A stretch of 15,194 bases of DNA, from contig CAKTKF010000006.1 in assembly GCA_934569215.1 (NCBI GenBank), positions 1-15,194 of the forward strand, read 5' to 3'. This document shows, one piece after another, positions 7,578 through 14,587 of this stretch. The position numbers and the translations under genes are program-made. Each line of letters opens with the position of its first letter. Positions within the stretch are counted from its first letter, which is position 1. Under the pieces are notes generated by a model. That model was not told where the DNA came from. It worked only from the letters and a program-made list of their open reading frames with translations, and ran no database searches. The DNA is from an uncultured Oscillospiraceae bacterium (GTDB taxonomy: Bacteria; Bacillota; Clostridia; Oscillospirales; Oscillospiraceae).

Positions 7578-9080
7578 ATGGATAGACCCATCTTAAAACT
7601 GACAGGAATAAGCAAATCATTCTCAGGGGTCAAGGTGCTGAACAACATCAGCCTGGAAATTCTTCCGGGTACAATTTATTGCCTGGCTGGCGAAAACGGA
7701 TGCGGAAAATCTACGTTGATTAAAATTATTTCCGGCGTGTATTCAGCCGACGCCGGAACGATCGAGCTGGATGGCCGTATGGTGAAACGTATGACGCCTC
7801 AGGAGGCAATGAACGGGGGCATTGAGGTAATCTACCAGGATTTTTCGGTTTTCCCCAATTTGACGGTAGCTGAGAATATCGTGCTCAATACCGAAATAAC
7901 AGAACGGCGAAAGCTCGTAAATTGGAAGAGCGTAACGGAACAGGCTCAGGCTGCGCTGGACAAGATTGGCGTAAAGATTCCTTTAGATGCAATGGTGGAG
8001 ACGCTGCCGGTCGCAAGCCGCCAGCTTATTGCAATCTCCCGCGCTTTAGCGCACAACGTAAGAATCCTGATCATGGACGAGCCTACAACGGCACTCACAA
8101 AGAAAGAGGTGGATGCGCTTTTCTCTGTGGTGAAGGGGCTGAACCGAAGCGGTATCAGTGTCATTTTTGTAAGCCACAAAATGGATGAGGTCATGCAGCT
8201 TTCTCATCGAATCATTGTCATCCGAAATGGAGAACAGGTTGCAGAAGGGGAAAGCTCGTCCTTTTCGAAGGAGCGACTTGTATATTGCATGACAGGCCGT
8301 CATATTTCTCAGGGCATTAACAGCCCAACTCCCAGAGAGGAAGCTCCCGTTGTGCTGCGCGTACAGGATATAAGCCAAAAAGGCGGCTTTAACAACATCA
8401 GCTTTGATTTGAAAAAGCATGAAATAATCGGAATAACCGGTCTTTTGGGTTCCGGCCGTACGGCATTGGCCAATGCTCTTTTCGGAATTCGTAAAATCGA
8501 TTCGGGTAAAATTCTATTAGACGATCAGGAAATTCATCTCAAGAACGTACGAAGCGCCGTTCGACACGGGATAGCCTATGTACCTGAGGATCGGCTTACA
8601 GAGGGCCTGTTCTTAGACCAAAGCATTGACTTAAACATTGTCATTACGGTTCTCAACAAGATTAAAACCAGAATTGGAAGCATTGATCACCGCCGTGTCA
8701 AATCTTTTTCGGCAGATTGGATCAACGCACTTCATATAAAGGCGCAAACTGGCGCACAACCTGCAAGGACGCTTTCCGGTGGAAATCAGCAGAAAATTGT
8801 AATTGCCAAATGGCTTGCGACAGACCCCAAGGTGCTGATCCTGAACGGGCCAACAGCCGGCGTGGACATTGGCGCGAAAACGGATATCATTCAGCTTATT
8901 CGTTCGCTGGCGGAAGACGGGATGAGTATTATTTTGGCGTCAGACGACGTATCGGAGATATTGGCCTGCTGCGACAGAATATTCATCATGAGCAACGGGC
9001 GCATAGTAAAACAAGTAAAAACCGACGAGACGAGCGAACGTGAGCTTAATGAGATGATACGCGGAAAGGAGACTCAATAA
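7578..9080 (+). CDS. RbsA-type double ABC ATPase for sugar import
   Basis: A 500-residue protein with two fused nucleotide-binding domains, energising the two permeases that follow. NBD1 is complete: Walker A GENGCGKST (38-46), Q-loop VIYQDFSVFPNLTVAEN (Q87), Walker B ILIMDE (163-168) and switch H200. Its signature is the relaxed VASRQLIAISRAL normal for this family. NBD2 has a degenerate P-loop (GLLGSGRTAL, about 288-297) and a good signature (LSGGNQQ, 399-405), but the Walker B end reads VLILNGPTAGVD: the usual Asp-Glu is Asn423-Gly424, removing the catalytic glutamate. One ATP site is therefore probably non-hydrolytic. I recall the same NG variant in other clostridial sugar ATPases, so it need not mean loss of function. 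GTGAGG (7565-7570) precedes the ATG. The stop overlaps the next start by 1 bp. Confidence 0.93.
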   Translation: MDRPILKLTGISKSFSGVKVLNNISLEILPGTIYCLAGENGCGKSTLIKIISGVYSADAGTIELDGRMVKRMTPQEAMNGGIEVIYQDFSVFPNLTVAENIVLNTEITERRKLVNWKSVTEQAQAALDKIGVKIPLDAMVETLPVASRQLIAISRALAHNVRILIMDEPTTALTKKEVDALFSVVKGLNRSGISVIFVSHKMDEVMQLSHRIIVIRNGEQVAEGESSSFSKERLVYCMTGRHISQGINSPTPREEAPVVLRVQDISQKGGFNNISFDLKKHEIIGITGLLGSGRTALANALFGIRKIDSGKILLDDQEIHLKNVRSAVRHGIAYVPEDRLTEGLFLDQSIDLNIVITVLNKIKTRIGSIDHRRVKSFSADWINALHIKAQTGAQPARTLSGGNQQKIVIAKWLATDPKVLILNGPTAGVDIGAKTDIIQLIRSLAEDGMSIILASDDVSEILACCDRIFIMSNGRIVKQVKTDETSERELNEMIRGKETQ

Positions 9081-10108
9081 TGAAACGCCTATTATCGAAA
9101 AACGAGTTCTATCTATTTGCAATTCTGCTGGCAGTGTGTGTGACCATCGGAGCAATCAATAACACATTCTTCGCCGCCGGCAATATTGTAGACCTTTTTC
9201 GTACGGCCACACCGTATGGGATTTTTGCTGTTGGAATTATGATGGTGGTCGTGTCCGGCGGCATAGATATTTCTTTTCCGGCAATCGCCACACTCAGTAC
9301 TTACGCCACACTTTTGATACTGATCAACAGCAACATCCCAGGCAGCTTGCCGCTGTTCTTTATTATTTCCTGCGCTATTGGCTTTATTCTTGGCTCGATA
9401 AACGGTGTGTTTATTGCATACTTTGAGTTTCCGCCGCTCATTGTCACATTGGCAACGCAAAGCATTTACTACGGCATTCAGTACGTTTTTCTTGGCAGTA
9501 AACGACTCACCTCCCTGCCCGTGTATATAAACGATTTTTCCAAAGCCGGTTTTTTCTCCGTTGTGGATGAGTCCGGGATGACGTCCATGTTTCCGCAGTA
9601 CTTTGCGGTTCTTGCCGTCGTACTTTTGATTGCGGTATTCGTCCTTCGATACACCTTGGTGGGCAGAGGAATCTATGCAATTGGCGGAAGTAAGGTCTCT
9701 GCCGCAAGGGTCGGCTTCAAAGTCAGGACGATCCAGATGCTGCTCTACAGCGCTGCAGGGGTAATCGCTGCTGTGGGAGGCGTTGTGTACACGGTTATGA
9801 CAAGGCAGGGAAACCCCGCGGCCCTGCTGGGACTGGAGATGACAATCATCTCAATTGCAGTTCTGGGTGGCATTGATATTGCCGGCGGCAAAGGCAGTAT
9901 TTTGGGACTGACCCTCGGACTGGTATTCTTTATTGTAATCAATAACAGTCTCATTCTGATTGGACTCAGCTCCTATTGGAAGACATTTGCTTTGGGTGTG
10001 GCGATGTACATGTATGCCTCGGCGATTGCCTTAAAAAGCAAAATACAAAAAAAGAAGGTACGTGAGATTGACACAAAGGACAATGACGTGGGGAGGGATC
10101 ATTCATGA
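9080..10108 (+). CDS. RbsC-type sugar ABC transporter permease 1
   Basis: A 342-residue polytopic membrane protein of the branched-chain/ribose permease family (BPD_transp_2). It has the conserved loop VVSGGIDISFPAIATLS (about 56-72), the GSINGVFIAYFEFPPLIVTLA segment and the late ISIAVLGGIDIAGGKGS, which contacts the ATPase, followed by two further membrane spans and a basic C-terminal tail. The ATG shares one base with the ATPase stop (TAATG), so translation is coupled. A second, different permease follows with a 4-bp overlap, so the channel is probably a heterodimer rather than the homodimer of classical RbsC. Confidence 0.91.
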   Translation: MKRLLSKNEFYLFAILLAVCVTIGAINNTFFAAGNIVDLFRTATPYGIFAVGIMMVVVSGGIDISFPAIATLSTYATLLILINSNIPGSLPLFFIISCAIGFILGSINGVFIAYFEFPPLIVTLATQSIYYGIQYVFLGSKRLTSLPVYINDFSKAGFFSVVDESGMTSMFPQYFAVLAVVLLIAVFVLRYTLVGRGIYAIGGSKVSAARVGFKVRTIQMLLYSAAGVIAAVGGVVYTVMTRQGNPAALLGLEMTIISIAVLGGIDIAGGKGSILGLTLGLVFFIVINNSLILIGLSSYWKTFALGVAMYMYASAIALKSKIQKKKVREIDTKDNDVGRDHS

Positions 10109-11106
10109 ACGTTCGTAAGCTTGCTCGAGCAGATACAAGAGAAGATTCCGGTAATACCTTGGTTCTGACTGGCGTATTCCTTGCGTTTTTCTTTGTTATG
10201 TCGGTACTGTCACCCAAGATATTCCTCAGCATGGGCACTATGAGGTCCTTATTTGTCCAGCTGCCGGAGTTTGGAATATACGCATTTGCAATGATGCTGG
10301 CAATGCTCACCGGCGGTATTGACTTGTCAATCGTGAGTGCCGGTAATTTGGCAAGCATTATTGCCAGCAATTATATGATCTGGCGGATGTCTCAATCGCA
10401 GGCACCCGGGCAGCTGCAGATTGTTCTGACGGGTTTGCTGATAGCATTGGCGGTGGGGGCGTTCTGCGGTGCATTGAACGGAATCTCCGTAGCCGTTGTC
10501 GGAATTCCTCCTATGCTCGCGACATTGGCCAGTATGCAGATGTTCAACGGGGTATCCATGATTCTGACGCAAGGCTCATCGGTACAGGGGCTTCCGGAAT
10601 TATTCTCCCAGATTGGAGCGAAAACAGTTGCCGACATCATTCCGATTACAATGCTGGCGTTTCTTGTCATTGCAGTCATTCTGCACTACATACTGGACTA
10701 CACTGCATTAGGATTTAAAATATATATGTTTGGCTCAAACTCTGTGGCCGCAGAATACAGTGGGATCAACAATACCGCCGTCGTTATTCTGACCTACACC
10801 ATTGGGGGGCTTCTCTCGGCCATTGCAGGCATTATAGTGACTAGTCGTGCCATGTCAGCAAAAATGGATTATGGCTCTATTTACCAGCTTCAGGCGATTC
10901 TTGCCGTAGTCTTGGGAGGCATTAGTCCAAGTGGCGGAAAAGGAAAAGTTTGGGGAGTTGTCCTTGCGGTTATGTCGCTCCAGGTATTGTCGACCGGCCT
11001 GAATATTCTCAATCTTTCCGCTTCCTCGTACCTTAAGAATCTGGTCTGGGGACTTCTCCTGTTGGCGGTATTGACGCTTAAGTTCTTCATAAGGAAGAAG
11101 GCGTAA
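10105..11106 (+). CDS. RbsC-type sugar ABC transporter permease 2
   Basis: A 333-residue second permease of the same family, divergent from the first. It shows MLTGGIDLSIVSAGNLASII (about 66-85), GALNGISVAVVGIPPMLATLA and AILAVVLGGISPSGGKGKVW, then hydrophobic spans to a basic tail (FIRKKA). The ATGA overlap with permease 1 and the ribosome site GGGAGG just upstream indicate coupled translation in a fixed ratio. About 100 bases of non-coding DNA follow before the epimerase ribosome site, with only a weak 6-bp stem (11141-11146 with 11158-11163) and no T-run, so I see no terminator there. Confidence 0.91.
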   Translation: MNVRKLARADTREDSGNTLVLTGVFLAFFFVMSVLSPKIFLSMGTMRSLFVQLPEFGIYAFAMMLAMLTGGIDLSIVSAGNLASIIASNYMIWRMSQSQAPGQLQIVLTGLLIALAVGAFCGALNGISVAVVGIPPMLATLASMQMFNGVSMILTQGSSVQGLPELFSQIGAKTVADIIPITMLAFLVIAVILHYILDYTALGFKIYMFGSNSVAAEYSGINNTAVVILTYTIGGLLSAIAGIIVTSRAMSAKMDYGSIYQLQAILAVVLGGISPSGGKGKVWGVVLAVMSLQVLSTGLNILNLSASSYLKNLVWGLLLLAVLTLKFFIRKKA

Positions 11107-11200
11107 CGACAAACTCGTAAACTACGCCAACCGAAAAAGAGAATCCAAGGAAACCGGGGATTCACCATACATTATATTCATCTTAAATCTATTCTACAAG

Positions 11201-11205
11201 AAAGG
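11201..11205 (+). promoter_or_regulatory. Ribosome-binding site that points to a TTG start at 11213
   Basis: AAAGG is spaced 7 bases from TTG at 11213, while the family-typical ATG at 11273 has no recognisable ribosome site. Translation may begin at TTG and add 20 residues (MPALVHSYLRESTAAEYAIY) to the epimerase. Confidence 0.5.
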
Positions 11206-11272
11206 CGGCCGTTTGCCTGCACTTGTTCACTCCTATTTGCGTGAAAGCACCGCGGCCGAATATGCAATTTAT

Positions 11273-12142
11273 ATGAAATTTGGAATCTACTACCCGTATT
11301 GGGAAAAAGAATGGGGCGGAGACGCTATTGGATATATTGAGCGGGTCAAGCGTCTGGGCTTTGACGTGCTGGAAGTGGCCACCGCTGACTTTGCTGGAAA
11401 ACCGGATGACTACTTTACAGAGATGCGCAAAGCGGCAGAATACAATGGCATCTTGCTCACGGGTGGTTATGGACCCAGCGTAGAAAATAACATTGGTGCC
11501 TCCAAACCGGATAACGTGCGGCATGCTCTGGAATTTTACAAGCGAATGTTTGAACAGATGGAGCTGGCTGGAATTCGCATCTTGGGTGGCGCACTGTATT
11601 CCTACTGGCCGGTTCAATTTGACGGTGATTTGGACAAGCCGGCCGATTTTGAACGTAGTGTTGCCGGAATGCAAAAGCTGGCAGAGATAGCGGCGGATCA
11701 CGGGATTATTTTGAACATGGAATCTCTTAACAGATTTGAGGGTTATCTGATTAACACGTGCCAGGAATGTGTGGATTACGTGGATGCCGTCAACAAGCCA
11801 AACGTGAAGGTTATGCTGGACACCTTTCATATGAACATTGAGGAGGACTCGCTAATCGATGCAATCACTGCTTCCGGATCGCGGTTGGGTCATTTTCATG
11901 TTGGCGAAGCGAATAGAAAGCCTCCCAGACCCGGGCGTATGCCTTGGAGCGAAATTGGAAAGGCACTGAAGAAAATCGGATACGATGGTTGCGTGGTCAT
12001 GGAGCCGTTTGTCGTCCCCGGCGGAAGTGTCGGCAGAGATGTCCATGTCTGGCGTAATCTTTTCCCGGAATTATCCGTGGATTATCTTGACAAACAAGCA
12101 GCCGATTCTGTAAAATATCTTAGGGAGCAATTTGAAGTATAG
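11273..12142 (+). CDS. D-psicose (allulose)/D-tagatose 3-epimerase family enzyme
   Basis: A 289-residue TIM-barrel ketose 3-epimerase, interconverting a ketohexose with its C3 epimer (e.g. D-psicose and D-fructose) or ribulose and xylulose. Counting from ATG 11273, the metal ligands fall at E150, D183, H209 and E244, the same numbers I recall for characterised clostridial psicose epimerases. The substrate residues Y6, W112, E156 and R215 are also in register. Diagnostic segments are MKFGIYYPYWEKEW, GGALYSYWP, NRFEGYLINT, KVMLDTFHMNIEEDS and VVMEPFVVPGGSVG. I use 11273 because homologues start here; a TTG at 11213 in the same frame has the better ribosome site and would add 20 residues. It lies 15 bases upstream of the LacI gene and belongs to the operon. 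Exact sugar specificity is not decidable, but the active site argues for ketohexose. Confidence 0.9.
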   Translation: MKFGIYYPYWEKEWGGDAIGYIERVKRLGFDVLEVATADFAGKPDDYFTEMRKAAEYNGILLTGGYGPSVENNIGASKPDNVRHALEFYKRMFEQMELAGIRILGGALYSYWPVQFDGDLDKPADFERSVAGMQKLAEIAADHGIILNMESLNRFEGYLINTCQECVDYVDAVNKPNVKVMLDTFHMNIEEDSLIDAITASGSRLGHFHVGEANRKPPRPGRMPWSEIGKALKKIGYDGCVVMEPFVVPGGSVGRDVHVWRNLFPELSVDYLDKQAADSVKYLREQFEV

Positions 12143-12157
12143 TATGAAGGTGGCATA

Positions 12158-13180
12158 ATGGAGTTTGTAACAATAAAGGATATTTCCCAAAAAGCGGGGG
12201 TATCCCCGGCGACTGTCTCGAGGGTCCTTAACAATCCATCCATTGTCAATCCTGCCACTCGAGAAAAAGTGGAGCGCATAATGAACGAGCTCCATTATGT
12301 GCCATCGGCGGTAGCCCGGAATTTATCAAAGTCCTCGTCTACTATCATAGGAGCAATCGTTGCTGATATTTCAAACCCCTTTCTTAGCCAATTGCTGAAG
12401 GGTGTCCTCACGGTGTGCGACAGGGAAGGCTACATGCTTATTTGCATGGATAACAGCGATAATATGAATAGTGATTTTCGCGCACTTAATGCCATGAGAG
12501 AACAGCGGGTGGCCGGCCTGATTTACGCACCAGCGGTGGACTATTCATACTATTCAAAAACAGAGAAGCTCAAGCATTTTATCGATGCGCTGTGTGCGCC
12601 CGTGGTTCTGGTAGACCGCAAAGTCTGCTGGGATGAAATACCCTTTGATGGCGTATTCTTCAATGATTATGAGGCGATCAAGAAAGCTGTCCATGCTTTG
12701 GCAGCCAGCGGCCATCGAAGAATTGCACTTATCAACAGCGATGAGAAGAACGCTCTGTCAGATAACCGACTTTGCGCATATTTGGATGGAATCCGGGAAG
12801 TCGGACTGGAGGCAGACCAAGAGTTGATTTATGCGAAGGGGGCGTATTCTCTGGAGTCCGGATACCGGCAAACCAAAGAATTGCTCCGTTCCAAGAGCAG
12901 GCCGACAGCCGTCATAACCTGTAACAACCTTCTTTCTCAGGGCTTTATGAAAGCAGCTAGCGAAGCAAAGGTTACGGCAGAACAGATCACCCATATCGGC
13001 CTGGACAATCTTGAAATGACAGAAACTCTGGGTATTAAGTATAATCATATAGAGCGGGATCCTGGCTTGATGGGGGAGAAGGCCGCTGAGATGCTATTCT
13101 GGCGAATGGCTCATCCTCGCGGTGCAAAGCAAGCGTTGCTGCTCGATGCGCCACTTGTTTTACAGACCAATACGATCTAG
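12158..13180 (+). CDS. LacI-family transcriptional regulator
   Basis: A 340-residue LacI/GalR-type regulator. The N-terminal helix-turn-helix is TIKDISQKAGVSPATVSRVL (about 5-24). The hinge helix region is PSAVARNLSKSSS, and a periplasmic-binding-protein-like effector domain follows (TIIGAIVADISNPFLSQLLK, GHRRIALINSD, ITHIGLDNLEM). AAGG at 12147-12150 lies 7 bases before the ATG. As last gene of the operon it would repress its own expression; O1 and O2 at 5072 and 5190 have the form expected for this family. The effector is probably the imported sugar or nucleoside-derived sugar. The stop codon TAG (13178-13180) directly abuts a transposable-element end, but the C-terminus (LLLDAPLVLQTNTI) looks natural, so the protein is probably full length. 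Confidence 0.92.
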   Translation: MEFVTIKDISQKAGVSPATVSRVLNNPSIVNPATREKVERIMNELHYVPSAVARNLSKSSSTIIGAIVADISNPFLSQLLKGVLTVCDREGYMLICMDNSDNMNSDFRALNAMREQRVAGLIYAPAVDYSYYSKTEKLKHFIDALCAPVVLVDRKVCWDEIPFDGVFFNDYEAIKKAVHALAASGHRRIALINSDEKNALSDNRLCAYLDGIREVGLEADQELIYAKGAYSLESGYRQTKELLRSKSRPTAVITCNNLLSQGFMKAASEAKVTAEQITHIGLDNLEMTETLGIKYNHIERDPGLMGEKAAEMLFWRMAHPRGAKQALLLDAPLVLQTNTI

Positions 13181-13400
13181 GGAAACTCTGATTAAATCGG
13201 CAAGAGCTGTGAGCGAGAGCTTTTTCGGCCAATCGAGGTTCCGGAAGGGTTGGAATACTGTATGTACCCGCAAGGGGTATGCCGCATCCGTAAGCCGGCT
13301 TACGCCGGCAACGGCTGCGCTATATTTCCCGTTTTCGGTACCGTAGAGCGGACTGAAAAGGATTCGCTCACAGCCGCAGACGATTTATTCAGAGGGTCCC
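13180..13400. mobile_element. 221-bp MITE-like element with 19-bp terminal inverted repeats
   Basis: The left end GGGAAACTCTGATTAAATC (13180-13198) and the reverse complement of the right end (13382-13400) agree at 16 of 19 positions. The interior has no gene but is rich in hairpins, including the perfect 16-bp palindrome CGTAAGCCGGCTTACG (13291-13306) and TACCC/GGGTA (13267-13271 with 13277-13281). The element begins on the last base of the LacI stop codon. The 59-bp repeat at 4884-4942 has the same left end (17 of 19). No transposase of its own and no clear target duplication are visible. CTAG precedes the left end and TTAG follows the 4884 copy, reminiscent of IS5-type targets but unproven. 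Confidence 0.6.
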
Positions 13401-13423
13401 AGTATATAATGCAAAACAAGTAA

Positions 13424-13470
13424 AAACAACACAGTTGGGAACCCAAGCGGGTTTACTGACTGTGTTGTTT
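13424..13470 (+). terminator. Hairpin with short T-run, possible displaced operon terminator
   Basis: A perfect 12-bp stem (AAACAACACAGT, 13424-13435, against 13459-13470) encloses a smaller hairpin (AACCC/GGGTT, 13440-13444 with 13449-13453). GCATTTTGA follows. It could be the original terminator of the sugar operon, pushed about 220 bp away from the LacI stop by the 13180 element, or a hairpin belonging to insertion debris. Confidence 0.5.
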
Positions 13471-13622
13471 GCATTTTGACTCTACGTCATAGCTTGGATT
13501 AAGTGTAAAAAGTTAAATGCTTATCGACTTAACACAGCAAGCCACAATATCTTGAAAAAGTCCGATTTATTGGACAGATAGGATGATACAATGTTCCCAA
13601 AAGCAAAAAAGGGAGCATCATC
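13471..13622 (+). other. Probable left-end region of an IS1595-type insertion sequence
   Basis: This stretch has no gene. From about 13496 it runs GGATTAAGTGTAAAAAG and remains AT-rich up to the transposase fragment. An extended -10 element (TGATACAAT, 13584-13592) and GGGAG (13611-13615), 7 bases before the ATG at 13623, look like the transposase's own expression signals. The exact insertion-sequence end cannot be fixed from one copy. Confidence 0.4.
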
Positions 13623-13790
13623 ATGGCACGTACAGCTGAGATTACTTTCAAAGAGTTTCGCCATCGCTACAATACCGAAGACGCTTGCAGAGCAGAGTTA
13701 TTCCGCCTGCGCTTTCCCAATGGGTTTGTCTGCCCTAAGTGCAGCTGCGTGGAATACTGTAGAGAAATTCAAACAGTACCTGGAGAATGA
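13623..13790 (+). pseudogene. IS1595-family transposase, N-terminal remnant
   Basis: A 55-codon frame starting MARTAEITFKEFRHRYNTED, followed by LFRLRFPNGFVCPKCSCVEY, matches the N-terminus of IS1595 (ISXO2-like) transposases, including the CPxC half of their zinc-binding head. Similarity stops at about codon 45 (near 13757), where the DNA switches into IS630-type sequence in another frame; ten unrelated codons later comes a stop. The DDE-type catalytic domain is absent, so it is non-functional. Confidence 0.7.
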
Positions 13791-14085
13791 CTTGCTGCCG
13801 TATCTGAACCCTGATTCTGTGCTTGTGATGGATAATATGAAGTCACACCATGCCAAAGCGATAAAGCAGCTGCTGGAGGAAGCAAAGGTCCGACATATTT
13901 TTCTTCCTCCGTATAGCCCTGACCTGAATCCCATTGAAAATCTCTGGTCGAAGGTGAAGGCACTTTTGCGCAAATTCAAAGCCAGAACCTTGGAGACCCT
14001 TCCAGAAGCGATTCAGCGTGCTTTTTGGGCGGTAACACCATCTGACTGTTCCGGCTGGTTTCGCGCTTGTAGTTATTCGCGCTAA
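13758..14085 (+). pseudogene. IS630-family transposase, C-terminal remnant
   Basis: About 109 codons in the frame of 13591 carry the C-terminal half of an IS630-type DDE transposase: EKFKQYLENDLLPYLNPDSV, the second catalytic Asp in LVMDNMKSHHA, then LPPYSPDLNPIENLWSKVKA with the catalytic Glu, and the natural end CSGWFRACSYSR. The first catalytic Asp and the N-terminal DNA-binding domain are missing, so it is inactive. The left boundary joins directly to an IS1595 fragment. An odd palindrome GCTATAGTATAGC (14097-14109) lies just past the stop and may be the IS630 right end, where a TA target would be expected. Confidence 0.75.
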
Positions 14086-14164
14086 TTTATTGAATCGCTA
14101 TAGTATAGCAGATTGCCCACTCCGACGCACCTGCTTTATTTTCGTTCACAGCTGTGATGACCTT

Positions 14165-14215
14165 TCATGAGTCGTTGATAATTTCTTCATTCAGCTGTAC
14201 AATTTTCTCGGACAT
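14165..14215 (-). pseudogene. IS256-type transposase, N-terminal stub
   Basis: On the minus strand, a strong ribosome site (AAAGGAG) precedes a 16-codon frame MSEKIVQLNEEIINDS ending in TGA. MSEKI-QLNE is how many IS256 (mutator) family transposases of Firmicutes begin; the remaining roughly 390 residues are gone. Upstream of it, minus-strand TTGCAA and TACAAT (14336-14341 and 14314-14319, 16-bp spacer) form a plausible promoter in what would be the left end of the insertion sequence. It is short, so the call is tentative. Confidence 0.45.
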
Positions 14216-14380
14216 AGTTTGCTGTCTCCTTTCGAATGTTTGTGTGGTAACTTCATTCTACCAGAGCCTGCAAGCTATGTCTTCTTTTTTGCGATTTCCA
14301 ATTTGCGCAACTTATTGTACATTATCGAAAAAATCTTGCAATGGCCATCAAATTGGCTTTTTCACATAGAATCTCTAAAA
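14216..14380 (-). other. Probable left-end and promoter region of the IS256-type remnant
   Basis: No gene is seen here. The minus strand carries a candidate promoter (TTGCAA-16-TACAAT, plus-strand span 14314-14341) and the ribosome site of the 14215 stub. AT-rich sequence continues to the terminator at 14387. Together with the stub this looks like the 5' end of one decayed insertion sequence. Confidence 0.35.
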
Positions 14381-14386
14381 ACGAAG

Positions 14387-14420
14387 AATCCCTAAAACCG
14401 TTGCGGCTCTAGGGATTTTT
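14387..14420. terminator. Bidirectional-looking terminator next to the tRNA fragment
   Basis: AATCCCTA (14387-14394) pairs with TAGGGATT (14410-14417), with an inner CCG/CGG stem (14398-14400 with 14404-14406). T's follow on the plus strand, and on the minus strand a T-run (14377-14381 region) follows after a few bases. Lying 3 bases beyond the tRNA CCA end, it is best read as the original terminator of that tRNA gene. Confidence 0.75.
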
Positions 14421-14422
14421 AA

Positions 14423-14467
14423 TGGAGCTAGTGACCTGACTCGAACAGGCGACCTTCTCATTACGAG
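14423..14467 (-). tRNA. 3' fragment of a tRNA gene, probably tRNA-Thr(CGT): attachment-site scar
   Basis: Read on the minus strand this runs from the anticodon loop to the 3' end: CTCGTAATGAG (anticodon CGT and 3' anticodon stem), AAGGTC (variable region), CCTG-TTCGAGT-CAGG (perfect T arm) and CACTAGCTCCA (3' end with encoded CCA). The 5' half (acceptor 5' strand, D arm) is absent; the bases on the right, AAAATACCCG and so on, do not fit. A 3'-only tRNA copy is the usual product of integration by a tyrosine recombinase: an att half-site. The geometry puts the inserted element to the right and the original tRNA-downstream chromosome (with its terminator) to the left. Confidence 0.7.
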
Positions 14468-14587
14468 CGGGTATTTTCCTGTTTTATTTCATTCCGTAAT
14501 GTTTGAAATTGCCTAGAGTATCAAGCACTTTTCCGTTTTTGCCGTCTTGTATTGTTTGGGTACCAAACGCCTTATTTTGCCTCGTCG

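Noticed and set aside
11141..11163. Possible terminator after permease 2 (GAATCC/GGATTC)
   Set aside because: Only a 6-bp stem with an 11-base loop and no T-run.
4942..13180. Composite transposon with YTAG target sites at the inner ends of both repeats (TTAG at 4942-4945, CTAG at 13177-13180)
   Set aside because: Four-base matches are weak, no duplication flanks either element on both sides, and no transposase with these ends is in the window; kept only as part of the bracketing observation.
13591..14085. Single 164-aa transposase read straight through
   Set aside because: The first 55 or so residues are an out-of-frame reading of an IS1595 N-terminus; only the C-terminal part is real IS630-type protein. 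Split into two pseudogenes.
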